From Babylonia areolata (taxonomy: Eukaryota; Mollusca; Gastropoda; Neogastropoda; Buccinidae), in assembly GCF_041734735.1 (NCBI RefSeq), contig NC_134878.1:36465729-36529728 (forward strand): a stretch of 64,000 nucleotides of DNA. Reading direction: 5' to 3'. The notes under the pieces are model-generated. The model was not told where the DNA came from. It ran no database searches and worked only from the letters and a program-made list of their open reading frames with translations. The translations under genes were made by a program, and so were the position numbers. Position 1 is the stretch's first letter; every line of letters begins with the position of its first letter. Below are positions 10,901 to 22,083 of this stretch, piece by piece.

Positions 10901-13900
10901 GCATGAAGGTGTATAGAGGGAGTAGAAAGGAAGGAGTGTAGAGGTGGTGGAAAGGGAAATGTAGAGGAGGTCAAAAGGAAGAACAGTAGAAAAGGTGGAA
11001 AGGAAGGAGTGTAGGTGGGGTGGAAAGGAAGGATAGTGGAGAGGATAGAAAGGAACCAGTGTAGATGGGTAGAAATGGAAGTGTAGGGATTTTGGCAGGA
11101 AGGAGTGTAGAGGGAGTAGAAAGGAAGGAGTGTAGAGGGCGTGGAAAGGAAAGTGTAGAGGGTGGTGGCAGGAAGGAGTGTACACAGAGTAGAAAGAAAG
11201 AAGTGTAGAAAAGGAAGTGTAGAAAGTGGAAAGGAAGGAATGTAGATGTGGGGAAAAGGAACGATAGTGGACAGGCTAGAAAGGAACCAGTGTAGAGGGG
11301 GTAGAAAGTGAATTGTAGAGGGTGTTGGCAGGAAGGACTGAAGAGGGAGTATAAAGGAAAGAGTGTAGAGGTGGTGGAAAGGGAAGTGTTCAGTTCAAAA
11401 GGAAGGATTGTGGACGGTGTGGAAAGGAAGGAATGTAGATGGGGAGGAGAGGAATGATAGTGGAGAGGGTGTTGGCAGGAAGGAGTGTAGAGGGAGTAGA
11501 TAGGAAGGAGTGTAGAGGAGGTGGAAAGAGATGTAGAGGGGGTAGAAAGGAAGGACTATTGAGCGGGTAGAAAGGAAGGAGTGTAGATCGGGTGGAAAGG
11601 GAAGTGTAGAGGGTGTTGGCATGAAGGAGTGTAGAGGGAGTAGAAAGGAAGGAGTGTAGAGGTGGTGGAAAGGGAAATGTAGAGGAGGTCAAATGGAAGA
11701 ACTGTGGAAAGGGTGGAAAGGAAGGAGTGTAGATGGGGTGGAAAGGAAGGATAGTGGAGAGGATAGAAAGGAACCAGTGTAGAGGGGGTGGAAACGAAAG
11801 TGTAGGGATGTTGGCAGGAAGGAGTGTAGAGGGAGTAGAAAGGAAGGAGTGCAGAAAGGGTGGAAACGAAAGTGATGAGGGTGTTGGCAGGAAGGAGTGT
11901 AGAGGGAGTAGAAAGGAAGAAGTGTAGAGGGTGAGGAAAGGGAAGTGTAGAGGAATTCAAAAGGAAGGACTATATAAGGTGTGGAAAGGAAGCAATGTAG
12001 ATGGGGAGGAAAGGAAGGATAGTAGAGAGGGTAGATAGGAACCAGTGTAGAGTGGGTAGAAAGGGAATTGTAGAGGGTGTTGGCAGGAAGGAGTGTAGAG
12101 GGAGTCGAAAGGAAGGACTATTCATTGGGTAGATAGGAAGGAGTGTAGAGGGGGTGGAAAGGGAAGTGTACAGGGTGTTGGCAGGAAGGAGTGTAGAGGG
12201 AGTAGAAAGGAAGGAGTGTAGAGGTTGTGGAAAGGGAAATGTAGAGGTCAAAAGGAAGAACTGTAGAAAGGGTGGAAAGGAAGGAGTGTAGATGGGGTGG
12301 AAAGGAAGGATAGTGGAGAGCATAGAAATGAACCAGTGTAGAGTGGGTGGAAACGGAAGTGTAGGGATTTTGGCAGGAAGGAGTGTAGAGGTGGTGGAAA
12401 GGAAAGTGTAGAGGGTGGTGGCAGGAAGAAGAGTAGAGGGAGTAGAGAGGAAGAAGTATAGAGGGTGAGGAAAGGGAACTGTAGAGTAGTTCAAAGGGAA
12501 GTACTGTAGAGGGATGGAAAGAAAGGAATGTAGATGGGGGGCAAAGGAAGCATAGTGGAGAGGGTAGAAAGGAAGCAGTGTTTAGGTGGTGTAGAAAGGG
12601 AATTGTAGAGGGTGTTGGCAGGAAGGAGTGAAGAGAGAGTACAAAGGAAGGAGTGTAGGGGTGGTGTAAAGGGAAGTGTAGAGCATGTCAAAAGGAAGGA
12701 CTCTAGAAAGGGTGTAAAGAAAGGAATGTAGATGGGGAGGAAAGGATGGATAGTGGAGATGGTATAAAGGAACCAGTGTAGAGGGGGTGGAAAGGGAAGT
12801 GCAGAGGGTGTTCGTAGGAAGGAGTGTAGAGGGAGTAGAAAGGAAGGTGTGTAGAGGAGGTGAAAAGAGAGTTGTAGAGGGGGTAGAAAGGAAGGACTAT
12901 TGATCGGGCAGAAAGGAAGGAGTTTAGAGTGGGTGGAAAGGGAAGTTTAGAGGGTGTTGGCAGGAAGGAGTGTAGAGGGAGCAGAAAGGAAGAAATGCAG
13001 AGGGTGAGGAAAGCGAAGTATAGACGAGTTGAAAAGGAAGGACAGTAAAAGGTGTTGAAAGAAGGAGTTAAGATGGGGTGTAAAGTAAGGATAGTGGAGA
13101 TTGTAGAAAGGAAGCAGTATAGAGGGTGTAGAAACGGAATTGTAGAGGGTGTTAGCATGAGGGAGGGAAGAGGGAGTACAAAGGAAGAAGTGTAGAGGGG
13201 GGGGAAAGGGAAGTGTAGAAGGTGTTGGCATGAAGGAGTGTAGAGGGAGTAGAAGGGAAGGAGAGTAGAGGTGGTGGAAAGGGAAATGTAGAGGTGAAAG
13301 GGAGAACTGTAGAAAGTTTCGAAAGGAAGGAGTGTAAATGGGGTGGAAAGAAAGGATAGTGGAGAGGATAGAAAGGAACCAGTGTAGAGGGGTTGGAAGC
13401 GGAAGTGTAGGGATGTTGGCAGGAAGGAGTGTAGAGGGAGTAGAAAGGAAGGAGTGTAGAGGGTGAGGAAAGGGAAGTATAGAGGAGTTGAAAAGGAAGG
13501 ACTGTAGAAGGTGTTGAAAGGAAGGAGTTTGGATAGAGTGTATAGTAAGGATAGTGGAAAGGGTAGAAAGGAAGCAGTATAGAGGGTGTAGAAAGGGAAT
13601 TGCAGATGGTGTTTGCAGGAAGGAGTGAAGAGGGATTTAAAAGGAAGGGCTGTAGAGGAGGTGGAAAGGGAGTTGTAGAGGGGTAGAAAGGAAGCTCTGT
13701 TGAGCGGGTAGATAGAAAGGAGTGTAGAGGTGGTGGAAAGGGAAGTTTAGAGGGTGTTGGCAGGAAGGAGTGTAGAGGGAGTAGAAAGGAAGGAGTGTAG
13801 AGGTGGTGGAAAGGGAAGTGTAGAGGAGTTCAAAAGGAACGACTGTAAAAGGGGTGGAAAGGAAGGAGTGTAGATGGGGTGGAAAGGAAGGATAGTGGAG

Positions 13901-16900
13901 AGGGTAGAAAGGAACTAGTGTAGAGGGGGTGGAAAGTGAAGTGTAGAGGGTGTTGGCATGAAGGAGTGTAGAGGGAGTAGAAATTAAGGGAGTGTAGAGT
14001 TGGTGGAAAGTGAAATATAGAGGAGGTCAAAAGGGAGAACTGTAGAAAGGGTGGAAAGGAAGGAGTGTAGATGGGGTGGAAAGGAAGGATACTGGAGAGG
14101 ATAGAAAGGAACCAGTATAGAGGGGGTGGAAACGGAAGTGTATGGATGTTGGTAGGAAGGAGTGTAGAGGGAGTAGAAAGGAAGGAGTGTAGAGGAGGTG
14201 GAAAGGAAAGTGTAGAGTGTGTTGGCAGGAAGGAATGTAGAGGGAGTAGAAAGGAAGACTTGTAGAGGGTGAGGAAAGGGAAGGACTATAGAAGGGGTGG
14301 AAAGGAAGGAATCTAGATGGGGGGGAAAGGAAGGATAGTGGAGAGGGTAGAAAGGAAGCAGTATACAGGGGATAGAAACGGAATTGTAGAGGGTGTTGGC
14401 ATGAAGGAGTGTTGAGGGAGTAGAAAGGTAGGAGTGTAGAGGTGGTGGAAAGGGAGTTGTAGAGGGGGTAGTAAGGAAGGAGTGTAGAGGGGATGGAAAG
14501 GGAAGTGTAGAGGTTGTTGGCAAGAAGGAGTGTAGAAGGAGTAGAAAGAAAGGAGTGTATAGGGTGTGGAAAGGGAGTTGTAGAGGGGGTAGAAAGGAAG
14601 GACTGTTTAGTGGGTAGCAAGGAAGGAGTGTAGCGGGGATGGAAAGGGAAGTGTAGAGGGTGTTGGCAGGAAGGAGTGTAGAATGAGTAGAAAGGAAGGA
14701 GTGTAGAGGAGGTGGAAAGGGAAGTATAGAGGAGTTGAAAAGGAAGGACTGTAGAAGATGTTGAAAGGAAGGAGTTTCGATGAGGTGGAAAGTAAGGATA
14801 GTGGAGAGGGTAGAAAGGAAGCTGTATAGAGGTTGTAGAAAGGGAATTGTAGAGGGTGTTCCAGGAAGGAGTGAAAAAATAGGGTACAAAGGAAGGAGTG
14901 TAGAGGGTGTGGAAAGGGATGTGTAGAGGGTGTTGGCATGAAGGAGTTTAGAGGGAGTAGAAAGGAAGGAGTGTAGAGGTGGTGGAAAAGGAAATGTAGA
15001 GTAGGTGAAAAGGGCGAACTGTACAAATGGTGGAAAGGAAGGAGTGTAGATGGGGTGGAAAGGAAGGAAGTGCAGAGGATAGAAAGGAACAATTGTAGAG
15101 GGGCTGGAAACGGAAGTCTAGGGATGTTGGCAGGGAGGAGTGTAGAGGGAGTAGAAAGGAAGGAGTGTAGAGGGGGTGGAAAGGAAAGTGTAGAGTGTGA
15201 TTACAGGAAGGGAATAGAAAGGAAGAAGCGTAGAGGGTGAGGAAAGGGAAGTGTAGAGGAGTTCAAAAGGAAGGACTGTAGAAGGGGTGGAAAGGAAGGA
15301 ATGTAGATGGGGGGCAAAGGAAGGATAGTGGAGAGGGTAGAAAGGAAGCAGTGTAGAGGGGATAGAAAGGGAATTGTTGAGGGTGTTGGCAGGAAGGAGT
15401 GAAGAGGTAGTACAAAGGAAGGAGTGTAGAGATGGCGGAAAGACGGGGTGGAAAGGAAAGTGTAGAGGATGTTGGCATGAAGGAGTGTAGAGGGAGTAGA
15501 AAGGAAGAAGTGTAGAGGGTGAGGAAAGGGAAGTGTAGAGGAGTTCAAAAGGAAGGACTGTAGAAGGGGTGGAAAGGAAGGAATGTAGATGGGGGAAAAG
15601 GAAGCAGTATAGAGGGGGTAGAAAGGGAATTGTAGAGGGTGTCGGCATGAAGGAGTGTAGAGGGAGTAGAAAGGAAGGAGTGTAGAGATGGCGGAAAGGG
15701 AGTTGTAGAGGGGGTAGAAAGGAACCAGTGTAGAGGGGATGGAAAGGGAAGTATGGAAGGTGTTGGCAGGAAGGAGTTTAGAAGGAGGAGAAAGGAAGGA
15801 GTGTAGAGGAGGTGGAAAGGGAGTTGTAGAGGGGTATAAAGGAAGCTCTGTTGAGCGGGTAGAAAGAAAGGAGTGTAGAGGGGGTGGAAAGGGAAGTTGA
15901 GAGGGTGTTGGCAGGAAGGAGTGTAGAGGGAGTAGAAAGGAAGGAGTGTAGAGGTAGTAGAAAGGGAAGTGTAGAGGATTTCAAAAGGAACGACTGTAAA
16001 AGGGGTGGAAAGGAAGGAGTGTAGATGGGTATGAAAGGAAGGATAGTGGAGAGGGTAGAAAGGAAGCAGTAGAGAGGTTGTAGAAATGGAATTGTAGAGG
16101 GTGTGGCATGAAGGAGTGTAGATGGAGTAGAAAGGAAGAAGTATAGAGGGTGAGGAAAGGGAAGTATAGAGGAGTTGAAAAGGAGGACTGGAGAAGGTGT
16201 TGAAAGGAAGGAGAAAGGGTGGAAAGGAAGGAATGTAGATGAGGGGAAAGGAAGCAGTGAAGAGGGGGCAGAACGGGAAATGTAGAGGGTGTTGGCATGA
16301 AGGAGTGTAGAGGGAGTAGAAAGGAAGGAGTGTAGAGGGGGGAAGGTAAGTGTAGACGGTGTTGGCAGGAAGGAGTGTAGATGGAGTAGAAAGGAAGAAG
16401 TGTAGAGGGTGCGGAAAGGGAAGTATAGAGGAGTTAAAAAGGAAGGACTGTAGAAGGTGTTGAAAGGAAGGAATATAGATGGGGGGCAAAGGAAGGATAG
16501 TGGAGATGGTAGGAAGGAAGCAGTGTAGAGGGGATAGAAAGTAAATTGTAGAGGGTGTTGGCAGGAAGGAGTGAAGAGGGAGTACATAGGAAGGAGTGTA
16601 GACGGGGTGGAAAGGAAAGTGGAGAGGATGTTGGCATGAAGGAGTGTAGAGGGAGTAGAAAGGAAGAAGTGTAGAGGGTGAGGAAAAGGAAGTGTAGAGG
16701 AGTTCAAAAGGAAGGACTGTAGAAGGGGTGGAAAGGAAGGAATGTAGATGGGGGGAAAGGAAGCAGTATAGAGGTGGTAGAAAGGGAATTGTAGAGGGTG
16801 TTGGCATGAAGGAGTGTAGAGGGAGTAGAAAGGAAGGAGTGTAGAGATGGTGGAAAGGGAGTTGTAGAGGGGATAGAAAAGAAGCAGTGTAGAGGGGATG

Positions 16901-19900
16901 GAAAGGGAAGTATGGAGGGTGTTGGCAGGAAGGAGTTTAGAAGGAAGAGAAAGGAAGGACTGTAGAGGAGGCGGAAAGGGATTTGTAGAGTGGTAGAAAG
17001 GAAGCTCTGTTCAGCGGGTAGAAAGAAAGGACTGTAGAGGGGGTGAAAAGGGAAGTTGAGAGGGTGTTGGCAGGAAGGAGTGTAGAGGGAGTAGAAAGGA
17101 AGGAGTGTAGAGGTGGTAGAAAGGGAAGTGTAGAGGAGTTCAAAAGGAACGACTGTAAAAGGGGTGGAAAGGAAGGAGTGTAGATGGGGTGAAAGCAAAG
17201 ATAGTGGAGAGGGTAGAAAGGAAGGAGTATAGAGGTGGTAGAAATGGAATTGAAGAGGGTGTTGGTATGAAGGAGTGTAGAGGTAGTAGAAAGGAAGGAG
17301 TGTAGAGGTGGTGGAAAGGGTGTTGTAGAGGGGGTGGAAAAGAAACAGTGTAGAGGTGATGGAAAGGGAAGTGAAGAGAATGTTGGCAGGAAGGAGTGTA
17401 GAAGGAGTAGAAAGGAAGGAGTGTAGAGGAGGTGGAAAGGGAGTTGTAGAGGGGGAGAAAGGAAGTTCTGTTGAGCGAGTAGAACGAAAGGAGTGTAGAG
17501 GGGGTGGATAGGGAAGTTTAGAGTGTGTTGGTAGGAAGGTGTGTAGAGGGAGTAGAAAGGAAGGAGTGTAGAGGAGGTGGAAAGGGAAGTATAGAGGAGT
17601 TGAAATGGAAGGACTGTAGAAGGTGTTGAAAGGAAGGAGTTTAGATGTAGTGGAAAGTAAGGATAGTGGAGAGGGTAGAAAGGAAGCAGTATAGAGGGGG
17701 TAGAGAGGGAATTGTAGAGGGTATTCACAGGAATGAGTGAAGAGGGAGTACAATGGAAGAAGTGTAGAGGGGTTGGTAAGGGATGTGTAGAGAGTGTTTG
17801 CATGAAGGAGTGTAGAGGGAGGAGAAAGGAAGGAGTGTAGAGGTGGTGGAAAGGGAAGTGTAGAGGAGTTCAAAAGGAAGGACTGTAGAAAGGAAGGAAT
17901 ATAGATGGGGGGGGAAAGGAAAGATAGTGGAGAGGGTAGAAAGGAAACAGTGTAGAGGGGGTAGAAATGGAATTGTAGAGGGTGTTGGCAGGAAGGTGTG
18001 AAGAGGTAGTACAAAGGAAGGAGTGAAGACGGGGTAGAAAGGATAGTGCAGAGGTTGTTGGCATTAAGGTGTGTAGAGGGAGTAAAAAAGGAAGGAGTGT
18101 AGAGGAGGTCAAAAGGAAGGACTGTAGAAAGGGTGGAAAGGAATGAGTGTAGATGGGGAGGAAAGGAAGGATAGTGGAGTGTAGAAAGGAACCAGTGTAG
18201 GGGGGGTTGAAAGGGAAGGGTAGAGGGTGTTGGCAAGAAGGAGTGTAGAGGGAGCTGTGAAGTTGATTAATAATTTGTTATCGCGTTATTGTTTAATGTT
18301 GGAATTATTAGTAAATTATTGAGAGGGCTCAAAACTTGTCATCCCGTTCTTGTTTAGTTGTTGAATTGTTAGTGAATGACAGAGAGGGCCCAGAAGCGGT
18401 GCAGCAACGGCTGGGAGCGCGCGGAGTTTGACCGTTGTAGTTACGTAACCCTTGCCGGACCCACCACGACAGAGATGTGTGTGGGCAGTATTTGAAATTG
18501 TGTATGGGGCCGAAACTGCCAAGTGTTAAAACCACTGTGGCTAGTATGTGAAAGACAGCCTACAAGCGACAAAGCAAAGATAAGTGATTTTTCTGTGAAG
18601 TGAAGTTGATTAACAATTTGTTATCGCGTTATTGTTTAATGTTGGAATTGTTAGTAAATTATTGAGAGGGCTTAAAACTTGTCATCCCGTTCTTGTTTAG
18701 TTGTTGAATTGTTAGTGAATGACAGAGAGGGCCCAGAAGCGGTGCAGCAACGGCTGGGAGCGCGCGCAGTTTGACCGTTGTAGTTACGTAACCCTTGCCG
18801 GACCCATCACGACAGAGATGTGTGTGGGCAGTATTTGAAATTGTGTATGGGGCCGAAACTGCCAAGTGTTAAAACCACTGTGGCTAGTATGTGAAAGACA
18901 GCCTACAAGCGTCAAAGCAAAGATAAGTGATTTTTCTGTGAAGTGAAGTTGATTAATAATTTGTTATCGCGTTATTGTTTAGTGTTGGAATTATTAGTAA
19001 ATTATTGAGAGGGCTCAAAACTTGTCATCCCGTTCTTGTTTAGTTGTTGAATTGTTAGTGAATGACAGAGAGGGCCCAGAAGCGGTGCAGCACCGGCTGG
19101 GAGCGCGCGCAGTTTGACCGTTGTAGTTATGTAACCCTTGCCGGACCCATCACGACAGAGGTGTGTGTGGGCAGTATTTGAAATTGTGTATGGGGCCGAA
19201 ACTGCCAAGTGTTAAAACCACTGTGGCTAGTATGTGAAAGACAGCCTGCTAGTGTCAAAGCAAAGATAAGTGATTTTTCTGTGAAGTGAAGTTGATTAAT
19301 AATTTGTTATCGCGTTATTGTTTAATGTTGGAATTATTAGTAAATTATTGAGAGGGCTCAAAACTTGTCATCCCGTTCTTGTTTAGTTGTTGAATTGTTA
19401 GTGAATGACAGAGAGGGCCCAGAAGAGGTGCAGCACCGGCTGGGAGCGCGCGCAGTTTGACCGTTGTAGTTATGTAACCCTTGCCGGACCCATCACGACA
19501 GAGGTGTGTGTGGGCAGTATTTGAAATTGTGTATGGGGCCGAAACTGCCAAGTGTTAAAACCACTGTGGCTAGTATGTGAAAGACAGCCTACAAGCGTCA
19601 AAGCAAAGATAAGTGATTTTTCTGTGAAGTCAAGTTGATTAATAATTTGTTATCGCGTTATTGTTTAATGTTGGAATTATTAGTAAATTATTGAGAGGGC
19701 TCAAAACTTGTCATCCCGTTCTTGTTTAGTTGTTGAATTGTTAGTGAATGACAGAGAGGGCCCAGAAGCGGTGCAGCACCGGCTGGGAGCGCGCGCAGTT
19801 TGACCGTTGTAGTTATGCAACCCTTGCCGGACCCATCACGACAGAGGTGTGTGTGGGCAGTATTTGAAATTGTGTATGGGGCCGAAACTGCCAAGTGTTA

Positions 19901-20716
19901 AAACCACTGTGGCTAGTATGTGAAAGACAGCCTACAAGCGTCAAAGCAAAGATGAGTGATTTTTCTGTGAAGTGAAGTTGATTAATAATTTGTTATCGCG
20001 TTATTGTTTAATGTTGGAATTATTAGTAAATTATTGAGAGGGTTCAAAACTTGTCATCCCGTTCTTGTTTAGTTGTTGAATTGTTAGTGAATGACAGAGA
20101 GGGCCCAGAAGCGGTGCAGCACCGGCTGGGAGTGCGCGCAGTTTGACCGTTGTAGTTATGTAACCCTTGCCGGACCCATGACGACACAGGTGTGTGTGGG
20201 CAGTATTTGAAATTGTGTATGGGGCCGAAACTGCCAAGTGTTAAAACCACTGTGGCTAGTATGTGAAAGACAGCCTACAAGCGTCAAAGCAAAGATAAGT
20301 GATTTTTCTGTGAAGTGAAGTTGATTAATAATTTGTTATTGCGTTATTGTTTAATGTTGGAATTATTAGTAAATTATTGAGAGGGCTCAAAACTTGTCAT
20401 CCCGTTCTTGTTTAGTTGTTGAATTGTTAGTGAATGACAGAGAGGGCCCAGAAGCGGTGCAGCACCGGCTGGGAGCGCGCGCAGTTTGACCGTTGTAGTT
20501 ACGTAACCCTTGCTGGACCCATCACGACAGTGGTGTGTGTGGGCAGTATTTGAAATTGTGTATGGGGCCGAAACTGCCAAGTGTTAAAACCACTGTGGCT
20601 AGTATGTGAAAGACAGCCTACAAGCGTCAAAGCAAAGATAAGTGATTTTTCTGTGAAGTGAAGTTGATTAATAATTTGTTATCGCGTTATTGTTTAGTGT
20701 TGGAATTATTAGTAAA

Positions 20717-22083
20717 TTATTGAGGGGGCTCAAAACTTGTCATCCCGTTCTTGTTTAGTTGTTGAATTGTTAGTGAATGACAGAGAGGGCCCAGAAGCGG
20801 TGCAGCACCGGCTGGGAGTGCGCGCAGTTTGACCGTTGTAGTTACGTAACCCTTGCCGGACCCATCACGACAGAGGTGTGTGTGGGCAGTATTTGAAATT
20901 GTGTATGGGGCCGAAACTGCCAAGTGTTAAAACCACTGTGGCTAGTATGTGAAAGACAGCCTACAAGCGTCAAAGCAAAGATAAGTGATTTTTCTGTGAA
21001 GTCAAGTTGATTAAGAATTTGTTATCGCGTTATTGTTTAATGTTGGAATTATTAGTAAATTATTGAGAGGGCTCAAAACTTGTCATCCCGTTCTTGTTTA
21101 GTTGTTGAATTGTTAGTGAATGACAGAGAGGGCCCAGAAGCGGTGCAGCACCGGCTGGGAGCGCGCGCAGTTTGACTGTTGTAGTTATGTAACCCTTGCC
21201 GGACCCATCACGACAGAGGTGTGTGTGGGCAGTATTTGAAATTGTGTATGGGGCCGAAACTGCCAAGTGTTAAAACCACTGTGGCTAGTATGTGAAAGAC
21301 AGCCTACTAGCGTCAAAGCAAAGTGATTTTTCTGTGAAGTGAAGTTGATTAATAATTTGTTATCGCGTTATTGTTTAATGTTGGAATTATTAGTAAATTA
21401 TTGAGAGGGCTCAAAGCTTGTCATCCCGTTCTTGTTTAGTTGTTGAATTGTTAGTGAATGACAGAGAGGGCCCAGAAGCGGTGCAGCACCGGCTGGGAGC
21501 GCGCGCAGTTTGACCGTTGTAGTTACGTAACCCTTGCCGGACCCATCACAACAGAGGTGTGTGTGGGCAGTATTTGAAATTGTGTATGGGGCCGAAACTG
21601 CCAAGTGTTAAAACCACTGTGGCTAGTATGTGAAAGACAACCTACAAGCGTCAAAGCAAAGATAAGTGATTTTTCTGTGAAGTGAAGTTGATTAATAATT
21701 TGTTATCGCTTTATTGTTCAGTGTTGGAATTATTAGTAAATTATTGAGAGGGCTCAAAACTTGTCATCCCGTTCTTGTTTAGTTGTTGAATTGTTAGTGA
21801 ATGACAGAGAGGGCCCAGAAGCGGTGTAGCACCGGCTGGGAGCGCGCGCAGTTTGACCGTTGTAGTTACGTAACCCTTGCCGGACCCATCAAGACAGAGG
21901 TGTGTGTGGGCAGTATTTGAAATTGTGTATGGGGCCGAAACTGCCAAGTGTTAAAACCACTGTGGCTAGTATGTGAAAGACAGCCTACAAGCGTCAAAGC
22001 AAAGATAAGTGATTTTTCTGTGAAGTGAAGTTGATTAATAATTTGTTATCGCGTTATTGTTTAATGTTGGAATTATTAGTAAA
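20717..22083 (+). repeat. Satellite block G-H-I, copy 1 (partner at 30999)
   Basis: Three successive monomer types share private changes with 30999-32022 at a constant offset of 10,282 bp. Type G has 'gagggggct'. Type H has 'tttgactgttg' and a 5-bp deletion that makes it 338 bp long. Type I has 'atcacaacagag' and 'gacaacctac'. A second H-I-like pair follows at 22427-23107. The shared changes indicate common descent of the blocks by large-scale duplication within the array. Confidence 0.8.

Larger units (their letters stand above)
628..18254 (+). repeat. Purine-rich (GA) minisatellite array, about 25-bp units
   Basis: This is a 17.6-kb array in which the plus strand is nearly all G and A with regular T. 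The unit has the form 'N-tgtagagg', then a variable six or so bases (such as gagtag, ggtgg or tgttgg), then 'aaaggaagga'. Successive 'gtgtag' anchors lie mostly 25 bp apart; a recurring variant ending 'aaagggaa' is 23 bp. That gives roughly 700 units. Unit variants (ttcaaaagg, tgttggcagg, gaggaaagg, tagtggagag) recur in a preferred order, so there is a higher-order structure of several hundred bp to more than 2 kb. The bottom strand has few stop codons because TTA, CTA and TCA are rare on top, so it shows long Ser/Thr/Pro/Leu/Phe frames; these are compositional. Both borders are sharp. Confidence 0.95.

Noticed and set aside
1786-15240. Plus-strand Arg/Glu/Gly-rich short frames in the GA array
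   Set aside because: They are translations of the same minisatellite units, recur wherever a block is duplicated, and end at the abundant TAG in the repeat.
789-18236. Long minus-strand frames (up to about 510 codons) rich in Ser, Thr, Pro, Leu and Phe in the GA array
   Set aside because: Stops on that strand need TTA, CTA or TCA on the plus strand, which are rare in GA-rich repeats. The 25-bp unit gives a 25-residue periodic translation after three units. Overlapping frames in different phases look equally protein-like, so this is composition.
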